DNA of 33,858 nt, taken from assembly GCA_027624035.1 (NCBI GenBank), contig JAQBUI010000048.1, positions 1-33,858 on the forward strand, given 5' to 3'. Origin of the DNA: Pseudomonadota bacterium (GTDB lineage Bacteria; Pseudomonadota; Gammaproteobacteria; Pseudomonadales; Azotimanducaceae). A program made the translations under genes and the position numbers. Shown here in pieces: positions 7,792 through 16,485 of the stretch (position 1 is the stretch's first letter; the number at the start of each line of letters is the position of its first letter). The notes beneath the pieces were generated by a model that saw only the letters and a program-made list of their open reading frames with translations, made no database searches and was not told the origin of the DNA.

Positions 7792-8351
7792 GGCGCGATG
7801 GTGCCGCCGGGGTCGAATCCTGCCGCCGTCGCTTCCCAGTCGTTGCTGATGGTTCGACGATAGGCTTCGAGCATCGTACCCGCGGCCCCGGTTTCAACTC
7901 GCTGCAGGCAGGCGGCACTGCGGGCACGCAGATGAGGATCCTCGGCTGCGAGCAATGGACCAAGCAGATTGGTGACCTGTTCAGATCGGCGTGGCAGGAA
8001 CCCTTCACAGAGGACATCCACTGCCCGACGCCGGTCCACCCGACCGCCCTCGGCAATCCGCGCCGTGAGATACGCCCATACGGAATCTGTTGGATACAGT
8101 GACAGCGTCGCGACCGCCCGGGTTCGGATGTAGCCAGCGACCGCCTCATCAGAGGCAATCTGAAGCAACACTGCAGATGCGTTCTCGACCGGCAGTGGCG
8201 ATGACGGGATCTGCCATTCGTAACCCGCAAGACGCGTCATCATCTGCGCCATCGCTGCATCCTCGTGGTCCGACTCGCCGACTGCGGTACTCGCAAACCC
8301 TGCAAGACAACCCAGTATCACCAGTCGCACACATTTCTCCAGTCCCTTCAC
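7788..8351 (-). CDS. Exported HEAT-repeat-like protein
   Basis: About 187 residues from the GTG at 8351, which has GGGAG seven bases upstream and gives a normal signal peptide (MKGLEKC, a hydrophobic run VRLVILGCLAGF, then STAVG). An alternative GTG at 8330 has GGAG six bases upstream. The open frame continues to 8489, but those residues look like untranslated leader. The mature part carries helical repeats of HEAT type: IRTRAVATLSLYP, RRAVDVLCEGFLP, and LLAAEDPHLRARSAACLQ. Such proteins serve as binding scaffolds. Coupled by GTGA overlap to the dioxygenase gene; no clear functional link. Confidence 0.7.
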   Translation of the reverse strand: MKGLEKCVRLVILGCLAGFASTAVGESDHEDAAMAQMMTRLAGYEWQIPSSPLPVENASAVLLQIASDEAVAGYIRTRAVATLSLYPTDSVWAYLTARIAEGGRVDRRRAVDVLCEGFLPRRSEQVTNLLGPLLAAEDPHLRARSAACLQRVETGAAGTMLEAYRRTISNDWEATAAGFDPGGTIAP

Positions 8352-8691
8352 AGCCACTCTCCCACTCTCCCGCTCACTTGCCCTGCCTCGTAATCTGTTT
8401 CGTACTCTGTCTGCTGCTGGCGCCGCTCCTTCACCAGCGAGGGCGTCCGCTTCTGTACGGTCACCTTGACTGGACCGTGTTGCACACAAATGGACACGTT
8501 CAGTATAGCAGCCCTGAGCATACCTTCATCAGGCAAGCATCGTCGTGCAGGAAACTATTCACGCTGGTGCCTCGTATCAGTGGAACCATGAAAGTCATTA
8601 CCCGCGCACGCCCGTAACGCCATGGCTGCGGCATTGCGTCAAACGAACGTTTGCCCCAAACTGCGGAATTGGAAAACCATCAGGAGGCACT
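8352..8691. other. Divergent intergenic region containing repeat copy C
   Basis: 340 bases between the HEAT-like gene (minus) and the CBS gene (plus). It contains dispersed-repeat copy C (8503-8594) and a run of short ctcccactctcccgctc imperfect repeats near 8356-8372. No additional gene is supportable. Open frames running into it from the CBS gene read repeat sequence. Confidence 0.7.
8503..8594 (-). repeat. Dispersed repeat, copy C
   Basis: On the minus strand it runs from ctttcatgg through ttccactgatacgagg (exact match to copy B), then cctgcacgac, to gtatgctcagggctgctatac, which parallels the 19-bp distal unit of copy A. It reads toward the HEAT-like gene. The distal TGCTATACT looks like an extended -10 element, without a good -35. 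Confidence 0.75.
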
Positions 8692-9120
8692 ATGCCTGGC
8701 GTCCAGGAGTTCATTGTTCGAGAGCCCGTCTCGGTGTCTGCGGACATGGATGTCTATGCCGCGGCGCACGTCATTCTGAGCCATCGTGTTTCCGGCGTCG
8801 TCGTGGTCGATGAAGATGGCAAACTGGTCGGGATGCTGTCCGAACTCGATTGCCTGCGGGCCCTGGTCCATGGTGTCTACAACGGGAGCGACCCGGGCAT
8901 CGAGAGGGTCGGCGAACTCATGACCCGAAACGTCGCCGTCAACCATTCCGATGACGATATCCTTGATGTTGCTACCTCCATGCTTGAACGCAAACACAGG
9001 CGGCGACCGGTCGTGGATGAGAACGGACGGCTGACTGGCCAGATTACCTGCCGTCAGATCCTCAAGGCGGTGACCGATTTCAAGGAGTCAGCCAATTCGG
9101 AGCCAGATGAAAATACGTGA
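8692..9120 (+). CDS. CBS-domain pair protein
   Basis: 142-residue stand-alone Bateman module. The start is the ATG at 8692 with AGGAGG four to five bases before it; an upstream in-frame extension to 8545 runs into repeat copy C and is rejected. CBS1 spans about 5-62 (VREPVSVSADMDVYAAAHVI, then SGVVVVDEDGKLVGMLSELD) and CBS2 about 75-132 (LMTRNVAVNHSDDDILD, then RRPVVDENGRLTGQITCRQIL). Such pairs bind adenosine nucleotides and regulate a partner in trans. Its TGA is overlapped by the GTG start of the next gene, so that protein is the obvious partner candidate (inference). Confidence 0.9.
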   Translation: MPGVQEFIVREPVSVSADMDVYAAAHVILSHRVSGVVVVDEDGKLVGMLSELDCLRALVHGVYNGSDPGIERVGELMTRNVAVNHSDDDILDVATSMLERKHRRRPVVDENGRLTGQITCRQILKAVTDFKESANSEPDENT

Positions 9121-10094
9121 ATGATCCAGTCCTAGATAACATCGATGCCGCCACGACGGAGGTTGAAACCCAGTTACTGAGTGAGTTCAATCGAGCCCGT
9201 ACCCTGGACAGCGGGTCGGGGTATTGTGACCTTGATAAAGGTATCTCGAACGCACTGACGGAAGTCGTGGCCCAGTTGTGGTATCAGCTCGGCAACAGCG
9301 GCGACATTCATAACCTGACGCTGAGAACAGATCGTCACGAGTCACTCGAATACCGACTGATGACGATCAAGAAGCTGATCGATGCAAAAGTCTCGATCGA
9401 TCTCCTTCACGACCTGCATCAGGAGGTGATTCGAACCAGGCGGGCACTCAACATTCAGACAGACACGGCGCAGCGCCAGCTTGCGCTGCTGGCAACCTGT
9501 TTCAAGACCTCCGGCGATGTGCGCAAGGTCATGCAGTCAGCGGTGACGGGCAAGGCATCGTTCGAATCAAAGGAACTGTCGTCTGTGCTTCCCCAGGCGA
9601 CCAGGCCCACCCCCACGCCAGGCAGTGGCAGGTCCGTGTTCGAGGCAAGAGATCTCAGCACTTCAGCTCCTGCACCCAGGCCACACAAATCGGAGGCAGG
9701 CCCGATCGCCAGATCGCCGGAAGAAATCAGAAAGAAGCTCGAGCAGGCGAACCGTCGCAGTACAGGTGCCTCCAGGTTCGAGGCCCGGGATCTCGGTGGC
9801 GCCCCCCCGTCCGACCCGGCGCAGCGAAAGACGCCGGACAAGCCCGCCATTGCACAGACGCCGGAGGAGATTCGACGCAAGCTGATGTCCAGACAGGGCA
9901 GCCCGACGGGTAGAGCCGCCTTCACATCCAGGGATATTGAGCCAGCCTCCCCGCCAGTCGCACCTGTTCGAAAACCCGTGACCGACGACAAGAACAAGAC
10001 GAACCAGGACCGCCAGACTGGCAAACCCAGGCACGGTCGGGCCGTGTTCGAAGCAAGAGATGTTTCGAACCCACCGCCCGACAAGAAGTCCTGA
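9117..10094 (+). CDS. Unrecognised protein with repeated FEARDL-type motifs
   Basis: 325 residues, not recognised. Residues 1-145 look helical and ordered (ALTEVVAQLWYQLG, LEYRLMTIKKLIDAKVSIDL). Residues 145-325 are Pro/Ser/Arg-rich and probably disordered, with five related hexamers: FESKEL 149, FEARDL 175, FEARDL 221, FTSRDI 269 and FEARDV 311. Two have a second motif, PEEIRKKL 201 and PEEIRRKL 249, each exactly 20 residues before its hexamer. This suggests a duplicated ~48-residue module carrying short linear binding motifs. No signal peptide or membrane segment. The start is GTG at 9117, overlapping the CBS stop; the ATG at 9121 is out of frame and closes quickly. Function unknown; a multivalent scaffold is an inference. 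Confidence 0.85.
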   Translation: MNDPVLDNIDAATTEVETQLLSEFNRARTLDSGSGYCDLDKGISNALTEVVAQLWYQLGNSGDIHNLTLRTDRHESLEYRLMTIKKLIDAKVSIDLLHDLHQEVIRTRRALNIQTDTAQRQLALLATCFKTSGDVRKVMQSAVTGKASFESKELSSVLPQATRPTPTPGSGRSVFEARDLSTSAPAPRPHKSEAGPIARSPEEIRKKLEQANRRSTGASRFEARDLGGAPPSDPAQRKTPDKPAIAQTPEEIRRKLMSRQGSPTGRAAFTSRDIEPASPPVAPVRKPVTDDKNKTNQDRQTGKPRHGRAVFEARDVSNPPPDKKS

Positions 10095-10123
10095 AGCCGG
10101 GAACTCTCGAGTCAAGCGCTACC

Positions 10124-11041
10124 TCAGTCAGATACCCAATTGGCCATTTCGGCCAGCAGCTGATTGTCCGGATCACCAGGCACCCCATTTGAATTGATCG
10201 GCTGAATCGCGACATGGTCGGCGCCAGCCTCCCAGTGCGCTTCGACCCGCGCTCGAATGGCATCGATGTCACCCCAGGCAAATGTGGCATCGATGAATCG
10301 ATCACTACCACCGTGATCAAGATCGGCCGGACTGAACCCCATGCGCTGCCAGTTGGCACGATAATTCGGCAGGCCCAGATACATTCCCGCCGCCTGACGC
10401 GCCAGCGCGCGCGCCAAACTGGGATCATCGCAACCAATCACCTTCTGTTCGACGCATAGTAGGGGCCCCTGGCCCAGAATCCCGCGAGCCATGCGGGTAT
10501 GCTCCGGCGTCGTGAAATAGGGATGGGCACCACCGGCAGCATCCCGGGCCAGGGCCAGCATATTGGGCCCCAGAGCGGCGAGTACGACCGTCGGCTCTTC
10601 ATCCGGGGGTACAGCCATATAGGGAAACTTCGCCATGGCATCCAGGTAGGACCGCATGGTCGAAACGGGTTTGCCATAGTGATGGCCGCGAACGCCTTCG
10701 ACCATCGGGGCATGACTGACCCCAAGCCCCAGCAGGAACCGTCCGCCCGACTGCTCAGCGAGCGTCCGGGCCGCTGCCATCGTCGTACCCGGGTCGCGGT
10801 GATAGATGCTGGCGATGCCCGTCGCCACGGTAATTCGCCGGGAATTGGCGAGCAGCCAGGCAGCATGGGCAAAGGGATGCCGCCCCAACGCCTCCGGCAG
10901 CCACAGGGCCCCGTAGCCCCAGTCATCCAGCCGCCTGATAAATTCAGCGGAGTCCGCTGCGCTCTGTCCGTCCGTGAACAACCAGACGCCTAATTTACCC
11001 AGTTTCAATCCTGCCCCCCACCACGCCCCATCAGTTGTCAT
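10124..11041 (-). CDS. LLM-class (luciferase-like) flavin/F420-dependent oxidoreductase
   Basis: 305 residues, TIM-barrel bacterial-luciferase family. Typical blocks: YGALWLPEALGRHPFAHAAWLL, RITVATGIASIYHRDPGTTMAAARTLAEQSGGRFLLGLGVSHAP, and the C-terminal GADHVAIQPI. It resembles the group annotated as F420-dependent with about 300 residues, but FMN is equally possible and no F420 gene is present here. The ATG at 11041 has no strong ribosome-binding site; a TTG about 14 codons later (before KLGKLGVWLF) is an alternative. Divergent from the acid-CoA ligase with about 46 bases between starts, so a shared regulatory region is likely. Confidence 0.85.
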   Translation of the reverse strand: MTTDGAWWGAGLKLGKLGVWLFTDGQSAADSAEFIRRLDDWGYGALWLPEALGRHPFAHAAWLLANSRRITVATGIASIYHRDPGTTMAAARTLAEQSGGRFLLGLGVSHAPMVEGVRGHHYGKPVSTMRSYLDAMAKFPYMAVPPDEEPTVVLAALGPNMLALARDAAGGAHPYFTTPEHTRMARGILGQGPLLCVEQKVIGCDDPSLARALARQAAGMYLGLPNYRANWQRMGFSPADLDHGGSDRFIDATFAWGDIDAIRARVEAHWEAGADHVAIQPINSNGVPGDPDNQLLAEMANWVSD

Positions 11042-11044
11042 GTT

Positions 11045-11064
11045 AAGCTCACGCGAAGCTCACG
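11045..11064 (+). repeat. 11-bp direct duplication in a divergent promoter region
   Basis: aagctcacg at 11045-11053 recurs at 11056-11064 (11-bp period), in the 46-base gap between the divergent LLM and ligase starts. It may simply be one more small duplication, or a regulator half-site pair. Confidence 0.6.
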
Positions 11065-11087
11065 TACAACGAGGAAACGTCGACACA

Positions 11088-12551
11088 ATGGTCACGAAGT
11101 CTGTCAGTCAGTTTATCAGCGAGAACGCGGACCGCGAACCCGACCGCCCGGCCATCACCCATGAGGACCGAACTGTCACTCGTCGGGAACTGGAGCTTCG
11201 AACCAATCGTCTTGCCAGAGCGTACGCGGAATTAGGCGTGGCTGAAGGAGATATGGTCACCATCGCCCTGCCCAATTCCATCGGATTTTACGAGGCCTGC
11301 ATTGCCACCTGGAAGCTCGGGGCCACACCGCAACCCATTTCGGCCCGCCTGCCCCCCATGGAACGACAAGCGATTGTGGCGCTCGCGAACCCTTCGCTGG
11401 TGGTGGGTGTGGACGACGACCTTCACGGAGAGAGAGCGACGCTGACTGTCGACTACGAGCCTGACCCGGTGATATCGGATGCCCCCCTGCCGGTGAAAGT
11501 CTCAAAGCACTGGAAGGCACCCACGTCGGGCGGCTCAACCGGGCGACCGAAGATCATCGTGAGCGGAAATTCCGCGGAGTTTGACTTCGACCGGGCCCTG
11601 CCATTACATCAGGAACGGGACCGGGCCCAACTGGTCAGCGGCCCGTTGTACCACAATGCTCCCTTCACGTTCTCCATGAATGGCCTGTATCTCGGTAACC
11701 ACATCGTGGTGATGACCCGATTCGATGCGGAGCAAACCCTTGCGCTGATTGAACGCCACCAGGTGGACTGGATGATGATGGTACCCACCATGATGTCACG
11801 CATCTGGAAACTCCCGGAGGAAACCCGTCTTGGTTATGACCTCTCATCGCTGCGCATCATGCTGCACCTCGCGGCACCTTGTCCTGCGTGGCTGAAAGAG
11901 GAGTGGATCAACTGGCTGGGTGGTGACCGGGTCCACGAACTGTTTGGCGGTACCGAAGCTACCGGTGCAACATGGATCACCGGTAATGAATGGCTCACCC
12001 ATCGGGGCTCTGTAGGCAAGCTGATGGGGGGCGCCCGGGTCAAGGTGGTTGATGAAGACGGTCACGATCTGCCACCAGGCCAGGTGGGCGAGATCTTTTT
12101 GCTGCCCGCCGGCGGTCAGGGCAGTACGTACCACTATATTGGTGCCGAATCGAAAGCGCTGCCGGGCGGTTGGGAGTCCCTCGGTGACATGGGGTCGGTG
12201 GATGAGGAAGGCTACATCTATCTCAGTGACCGCAAGACCGACATGATTCTGAGCGGTGGCTCCAACATCTACCCCGCCGAGGTAGAGGCGGCACTCGACG
12301 CTCACCCGGCGGTTCGTTCAAGCGCGGTCATCGGGCTGCCCGACGAGGATCTCGGACAGGTAGTCCATGGCATCATTGATGCCACCGAACCGGTCAGCGA
12401 GGAAGAACTGCTGACATTCCTGGCTGACAGACTGGTCAGATACAAGATTCCAAGATCACTCGAATTCGTGGCAGAACCGCTACGGGATGACGCAGGCAAG
12501 ACCCGACGCTCAGCGCTGCTGCAGGAACGAACCGAAGCGGGCAAGCCATGA
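11088..12551 (+). CDS. AMP-dependent acid-CoA ligase, BaiB-like
   Basis: 487 residues from the ATG at 11088; the frame is open to 10974, but that part overlaps the divergent gene's 5' end. ANL-superfamily enzyme that activates a carboxylic acid through an acyl-adenylate. P-loop TSGGSTGRPKII, core motif FGGTEATGATW, YIYLSDRKTDMILSGG hinge region, and the C-terminal lysine in DDAGKTRRSALL. LAAPCPAWLKEEWINWLGG followed by HELFGGTEATG resembles ligases annotated as bile-acid-CoA ligases. The substrate is unproven. It is slightly shorter than most ANL ligases (500-560). Its stop overlaps the next start (ATGA), pairing it with a carboxyltransferase. Confidence 0.87.
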   Translation: MVTKSVSQFISENADREPDRPAITHEDRTVTRRELELRTNRLARAYAELGVAEGDMVTIALPNSIGFYEACIATWKLGATPQPISARLPPMERQAIVALANPSLVVGVDDDLHGERATLTVDYEPDPVISDAPLPVKVSKHWKAPTSGGSTGRPKIIVSGNSAEFDFDRALPLHQERDRAQLVSGPLYHNAPFTFSMNGLYLGNHIVVMTRFDAEQTLALIERHQVDWMMMVPTMMSRIWKLPEETRLGYDLSSLRIMLHLAAPCPAWLKEEWINWLGGDRVHELFGGTEATGATWITGNEWLTHRGSVGKLMGGARVKVVDEDGHDLPPGQVGEIFLLPAGGQGSTYHYIGAESKALPGGWESLGDMGSVDEEGYIYLSDRKTDMILSGGSNIYPAEVEAALDAHPAVRSSAVIGLPDEDLGQVVHGIIDATEPVSEEELLTFLADRLVRYKIPRSLEFVAEPLRDDAGKTRRSALLQERTEAGKP

Positions 12552-14098
12552 ACTGGGACCAGGAGATTGAGGAAATCACGATCCGGGGGCGTCTTGCCGA
12601 GGCGATGGGCGGAGCCGACAAGGTCGCCCGGCAGCACGAGTTCGGCAAGCTCACCATCCGCGAACGGATTGACGCCATCGTCGACCCATCGTCGTTCCAT
12701 GAGATCGGCAAGCTCTCGGGTGTCGGCCAATACGATGAGCAGGGGCAATTGACCCACTTCACACCGGCCAATTTCGTGTTCGGAACCGCTGAAATCGACG
12801 GGCGCCCCATTGTGATCTCCGGGGATGATTTCACGGTCCGGGGCGGATCAGCGGATGCCTCCATTGCCGGCAAGCGGCAACAGGCGGAAGGGCTCGCCCA
12901 TGAACTTCGCCTGCCCCATGTTCGCCTGGTGGATGGAATGGGCGGCGGTGGCTCCGTCAAGACCATCGAAACGTCCGGTCGCACGTACATACCGAAAGTC
13001 GCCGGATGGGATACGGTCGTCAACCATCTGGGGATCGCACCGTCGGTATCACTGGCACTGGGTTCGGTGGCCGGCATCGGCGCGGCGCGGGTCGCCACCT
13101 CACACTACTCGGTCATCGTCAAGGACACCGCACAAATGATGATCGCTGGCCCGGCCCTGGTGGACTGGGCCAGCCTCGGCGAGGTCTCCAAAGAGGAACT
13201 GGGGTCCAGCCGGATCCACACCCGAAACGGGGCCATTGATGATGAGGCGGCTTCCGAAGCGGCTGCATTTGCCATGGCGAGAACGTTTCTGTCGTTCCTG
13301 CCAGGCAGCGTAGACGAAATTGCACCACGAATTGACTGTAGCGACCCCGTGGACCGGCGCTGCGAACAACTCGCGAGCGTGGTGCCAAAGGACCCGCGCA
13401 AGGTGTACAAGATGCGGCCGGTGATTTCCGCCGTCGTGGATGAAGGCAGTTTCTACGAGATTGGGCGAAACTGGGGAAAGTCCATCATTACGGGGCTTGC
13501 CCGGGTCAATGGCGTCGCGATCGCGGTTTTCGCCGAGGATCCCATGGTATACGGTGGTGCCTGGACGGCAGATTCATCCCGCAAGCTGATACGGCTCTGT
13601 GATCTTGCGTCAACCTTTCACCTGCCCCTGCTGCACCTGGTGGACTGCCCCGGCTTTCTGATCGGAAAACAGTCCGAGGAGACCGCCACCATTCGATTCG
13701 GATCCCAGGCCCTCGCGGCGCTTGGCCAGGCAACCGTGCCCTTCTGCAGCGTCGTCATTCGAAAGGCCTTCGGCGTCGCCGGGGCCGCCAACACCAAACC
13801 GGGATCGCACCACTTCAGATTCTCCTGGCCATCGGGAGACTGGGGTTCACTGCCCATTGAGGGGGGAATTGAAGTGGCCTACAAGTCAGAACTCGCTGGC
13901 GTGGACGACTACGATGCCCACCTCGCCATGATCAAGGCCAGACTGAATCGGTTACGCTCACCTTTTCGATCTGCCGAGTTCTTCGAGATTGAACAGATCA
14001 TCGACCCGGCCGAGACGCGAAGCAACCTCTGCCATTGGGCCGACCTGGCATACAGGGCGCTCCGGCCCGGGCCCAGCACGTTCTCATACCGCCCCTGA
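12548..14098 (+). CDS. Acyl-CoA carboxylase carboxyltransferase subunit
   Basis: 516 residues, propionyl/methylcrotonyl-CoA-carboxylase beta-type, with both halves of the crotonase-fold carboxyltransferase: N-half GKLTIRERIDAIVDPSSFHEIG and VDGMGGGGSVK, C-half MRPVISAVVDEGSFYEIG, DCPGFLIGKQSEETATIRFG and the AFGVAGAANTKPG loop. It would move CO2 from carboxybiotin to an acyl-CoA. No biotin carboxylase or BCCP gene is in the window, so the alpha subunit is either shared with another locus or absent. Translational coupling to the upstream ligase (ATGA) suggests that the ligase product, or a derivative, is its substrate (inference). Confidence 0.9.
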   Translation: MNWDQEIEEITIRGRLAEAMGGADKVARQHEFGKLTIRERIDAIVDPSSFHEIGKLSGVGQYDEQGQLTHFTPANFVFGTAEIDGRPIVISGDDFTVRGGSADASIAGKRQQAEGLAHELRLPHVRLVDGMGGGGSVKTIETSGRTYIPKVAGWDTVVNHLGIAPSVSLALGSVAGIGAARVATSHYSVIVKDTAQMMIAGPALVDWASLGEVSKEELGSSRIHTRNGAIDDEAASEAAAFAMARTFLSFLPGSVDEIAPRIDCSDPVDRRCEQLASVVPKDPRKVYKMRPVISAVVDEGSFYEIGRNWGKSIITGLARVNGVAIAVFAEDPMVYGGAWTADSSRKLIRLCDLASTFHLPLLHLVDCPGFLIGKQSEETATIRFGSQALAALGQATVPFCSVVIRKAFGVAGAANTKPGSHHFRFSWPSGDWGSLPIEGGIEVAYKSELAGVDDYDAHLAMIKARLNRLRSPFRSAEFFEIEQIIDPAETRSNLCHWADLAYRALRPGPSTFSYRP

Positions 14099-14153
14099 TG
14101 TTACCAGCCGTTTCCGGCTACAATAGCAGGGTCTCAGTTTCCGAGGAGTCAGA

Positions 14154-14486
14154 ATGCGACGCCTGGCAGCACGACGTTTAACTACAACAGGACTACTGAT
14201 TGCCTGCTGCTTTCAGGGAAGTGCACAAGCGGACGCGACCAGTGCCCACGTCTGTGAGCATCACGGACTCGTCAGGCTCATCAGCGTCGAGTATCAGCGC
14301 CCGGATTCCGTGCTTCCCTGCAGGGTGGTCTATGAAAAGACCAACGAGGGCATCACTGAACACCCCTGGCGGGCTCGCAATGAACCGGGGTTCTGCGAGG
14401 CCAGGGCCAGCGAACTGGTTCGGACGTTGCGTGAGGCTGGATGGACCTGCCGGCTTGAAGAGTACGACGACGATTCCTCTTCCTGA
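14154..14486 (+). CDS. Small exported protein of unknown function
   Basis: 110 residues, not recognised. Signal peptide about 1-27 (MRRLAARRLTTTGLLIACC, cleavage near SAQA-DA). The mature region has four cysteines (CEHHG, PCRVVYEK, GFCEA, WTCRLEE), which could form two periplasmic disulfides, an EHPWRARNEPGFCEARA segment and an acidic tail. GAGGAG lies five bases before the ATG. TACAAT at 14119-14124 next to a small hairpin (agccg/cggct) could be a -10, but no -35 matches. Probably monocistronic. Confidence 0.75.
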   Translation: MRRLAARRLTTTGLLIACCFQGSAQADATSAHVCEHHGLVRLISVEYQRPDSVLPCRVVYEKTNEGITEHPWRARNEPGFCEARASELVRTLREAGWTCRLEEYDDDSSS

Positions 14487-14529
14487 TCTGCCTTCCCTTG
14501 ACTGCCTCCCTTAGCCAGCTACCAGCTGA

Positions 14530-16485
14530 CTAGCGGAGAACCGACCAGATATCCGACTGATCGTCGCGCCACAGAATCCGCTCGGAGCCGGGCGATTTCC
14601 AGCGCGGCGCTGCCAGTAGCCGACGCAACAGTTCTTCATTTCGCGTCAGTGCGACCCAGGTGGCAGGGTAACGTTGCAGAGCCTCATTGCCACCGGATTC
14701 GTGAATGGCAATTCCAAGATCCAGTTCGGCCGCGGCCGCGGCCAGCACCGGTACCAGATCCACATAGTGGTTCGAAATGTGATAGGCGACGACACCCTCG
14801 GCATCGAGCCTGGCCAATTGCCCAACGACCGCTTCGAGGGTCACGAGGTGGGTGGGGATAGTACCGCTTGAAAACGCGTCCATCACGATCAGGTCATAGC
14901 TCGCGGTACTGTCACCCAGCGCAATTCGCCCGTCGCCAACCGTAAAATGGATCTCGGAGTCGGACCGGCTCAACACGGAAAAATGGCTCCTGGCGAGCCG
15001 GATGACTTCCGAGTCGATCTCGAACACGTCGAAACTGGTCGCTGCATCACCGTAGGCCACCAGCGAGCCGATCCCCAGGCCCACGAGGGCGACCCGTTGC
15101 GGTAGCATCTGCCTGAACAGGTCGGCAATACCGGTGTCCGGGTGATAGTAGGCAAGGGGCTCGCTCGCCCGCGCCGGATCCAGAAACTGTTCACCATGGA
15201 CATGGCTGCCCACCACCAGACGCCGCACCCCGTCGGCCTCGCGCACCGCATAGCTACTGTAGAAGCTTCTTGACCGTGCGATGGTCTGGCCGTCATAGCG
15301 GGTTTCGTGGGTAACATAGGTGATGCCGACGAAGACCACGAAAACCAGCAGCAGAGACCGCCTGAGCGTCTGACCAAGTCCGTTTCCGGTAGCGATCACA
15401 TAAACCAGACTGGCGAGCATCGCCAGGTGAAATTCAAATGTGGACACGAACACCATCGGGGCCAGCAATCCTGCCAGCACACTGCCGAGGGCACCGCCCG
15501 CAGCCACCATGAGATAGAACCCGGTCAACGCCTGACGCTCCGGCTTTTCCCGCTCCAGATCACCGTGCACGATCAGCGACACCACGAACAGACCAAGCAG
15601 GGCCGAGCCCACTCTGACAGCCAGTTCAAAGCCGAATTCCGGCCTGCTTGTCACCACCAGCGCCAGTAACCCGGCAACCCCCGCGACGGTGCGAATCGAC
15701 CCGGGACGATTGATCGCCGGAAACAGAAAACAGCAGATGAACGACAGCAGATACAGCGCTAGTGGCGCCACCCAAAGCAGCGGAAAGTTGACCACATCCT
15801 GAGTGAGATAATGAGTGACAACAATGAGCAATGCAGACGGGACCATGGCCTGAACAAGCCAAAGGACACGGTGCTGGCCCACCGGGCCGATGCTGGCAAT
15901 CGTTGCCGGGTTCAGGGCCAGGTATCGGACCATGCAGGTCGCGAGCAGGACGCCGTAGATGACAAAGCCGGCGGTCCACAGCAGCAACTGGCGCTCACCA
16001 GGCAATACCGGTTCAAGCAGAAACGGAAAAATGAGCAGGCCAGCCAGCGAACCGGCATTGGACACCCCGTACTGAATGTACGGATTGACCTCCCCCAGTG
16101 CACGATCATTGGCCATCCAGTATTGCAGTGTCGGGCCGGTCGAGGCGAGCAGCGTATAAGGCAACGCCACGGTCAGCAGGAGCGTCGCCAGCAGTCGCAG
16201 TGACGGCACCAGCCCATGGACAGACTCAACGGCGCTATCAGTGCCGGGAACATCTGCCTCGAAAACACCGATATCGATCACATCAACCACGACCAGCGGC
16301 ATCATGGTAAGTGCGAGGGCCAGCATCACCGCTGAACACGCCATCTGATAGCGCAGGCCGAACCGGTGAATCAGGCCGTGAACAAGACCATAGCCTGCCA
16401 GCAGCATCACCTGGAAGAAGACCATGCTCGTCACCCAGATAGACGCGCCACCGCCGAAGTCCGGCAGCAGTTGCTTGGCGAGCAT
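14530..16485 (-). CDS. Membrane-anchored spermidine-synthase-like protein, 5' end interrupted
   Basis: The ATG-initiated open part encodes 651 residues: about a dozen hydrophobic segments (1-395), then a Rossmann-type spermidine-synthase domain with the SAM-type loop VGLGIGSLVAYGD (468-480), FEIDSEVI (488-495), VGDGR and MDAFSSGTIP (535-544). These fused proteins are widespread, mostly of unknown substrate; aminopropyl transfer is not established. This ATG lies after the conserved first helix: the frame continues upstream through LSLYTATVGLSAFLLFLVQP, normal for the family N-terminus, to an in-frame TAG (see next feature). As annotated the protein lacks its first membrane segment. Confidence 0.75.
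   Translation of the reverse strand: MLAKQLLPDFGGGASIWVTSMVFFQVMLLAGYGLVHGLIHRFGLRYQMACSAVMLALALTMMPLVVVDVIDIGVFEADVPGTDSAVESVHGLVPSLRLLATLLLTVALPYTLLASTGPTLQYWMANDRALGEVNPYIQYGVSNAGSLAGLLIFPFLLEPVLPGERQLLLWTAGFVIYGVLLATCMVRYLALNPATIASIGPVGQHRVLWLVQAMVPSALLIVVTHYLTQDVVNFPLLWVAPLALYLLSFICCFLFPAINRPGSIRTVAGVAGLLALVVTSRPEFGFELAVRVGSALLGLFVVSLIVHGDLEREKPERQALTGFYLMVAAGGALGSVLAGLLAPMVFVSTFEFHLAMLASLVYVIATGNGLGQTLRRSLLLVFVVFVGITYVTHETRYDGQTIARSRSFYSSYAVREADGVRRLVVGSHVHGEQFLDPARASEPLAYYHPDTGIADLFRQMLPQRVALVGLGIGSLVAYGDAATSFDVFEIDSEVIRLARSHFSVLSRSDSEIHFTVGDGRIALGDSTASYDLIVMDAFSSGTIPTHLVTLEAVVGQLARLDAEGVVAYHISNHYVDLVPVLAAAAAELDLGIAIHESGGNEALQRYPATWVALTRNEELLRRLLAAPRWKSPGSERILWRDDQSDIWSVLR

Noticed and set aside
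8545..8691. 49-residue N-terminal extension of the CBS protein
   Set aside because: It translates dispersed-repeat copy C and ignores the strong AGGAGG before the ATG at 8692.
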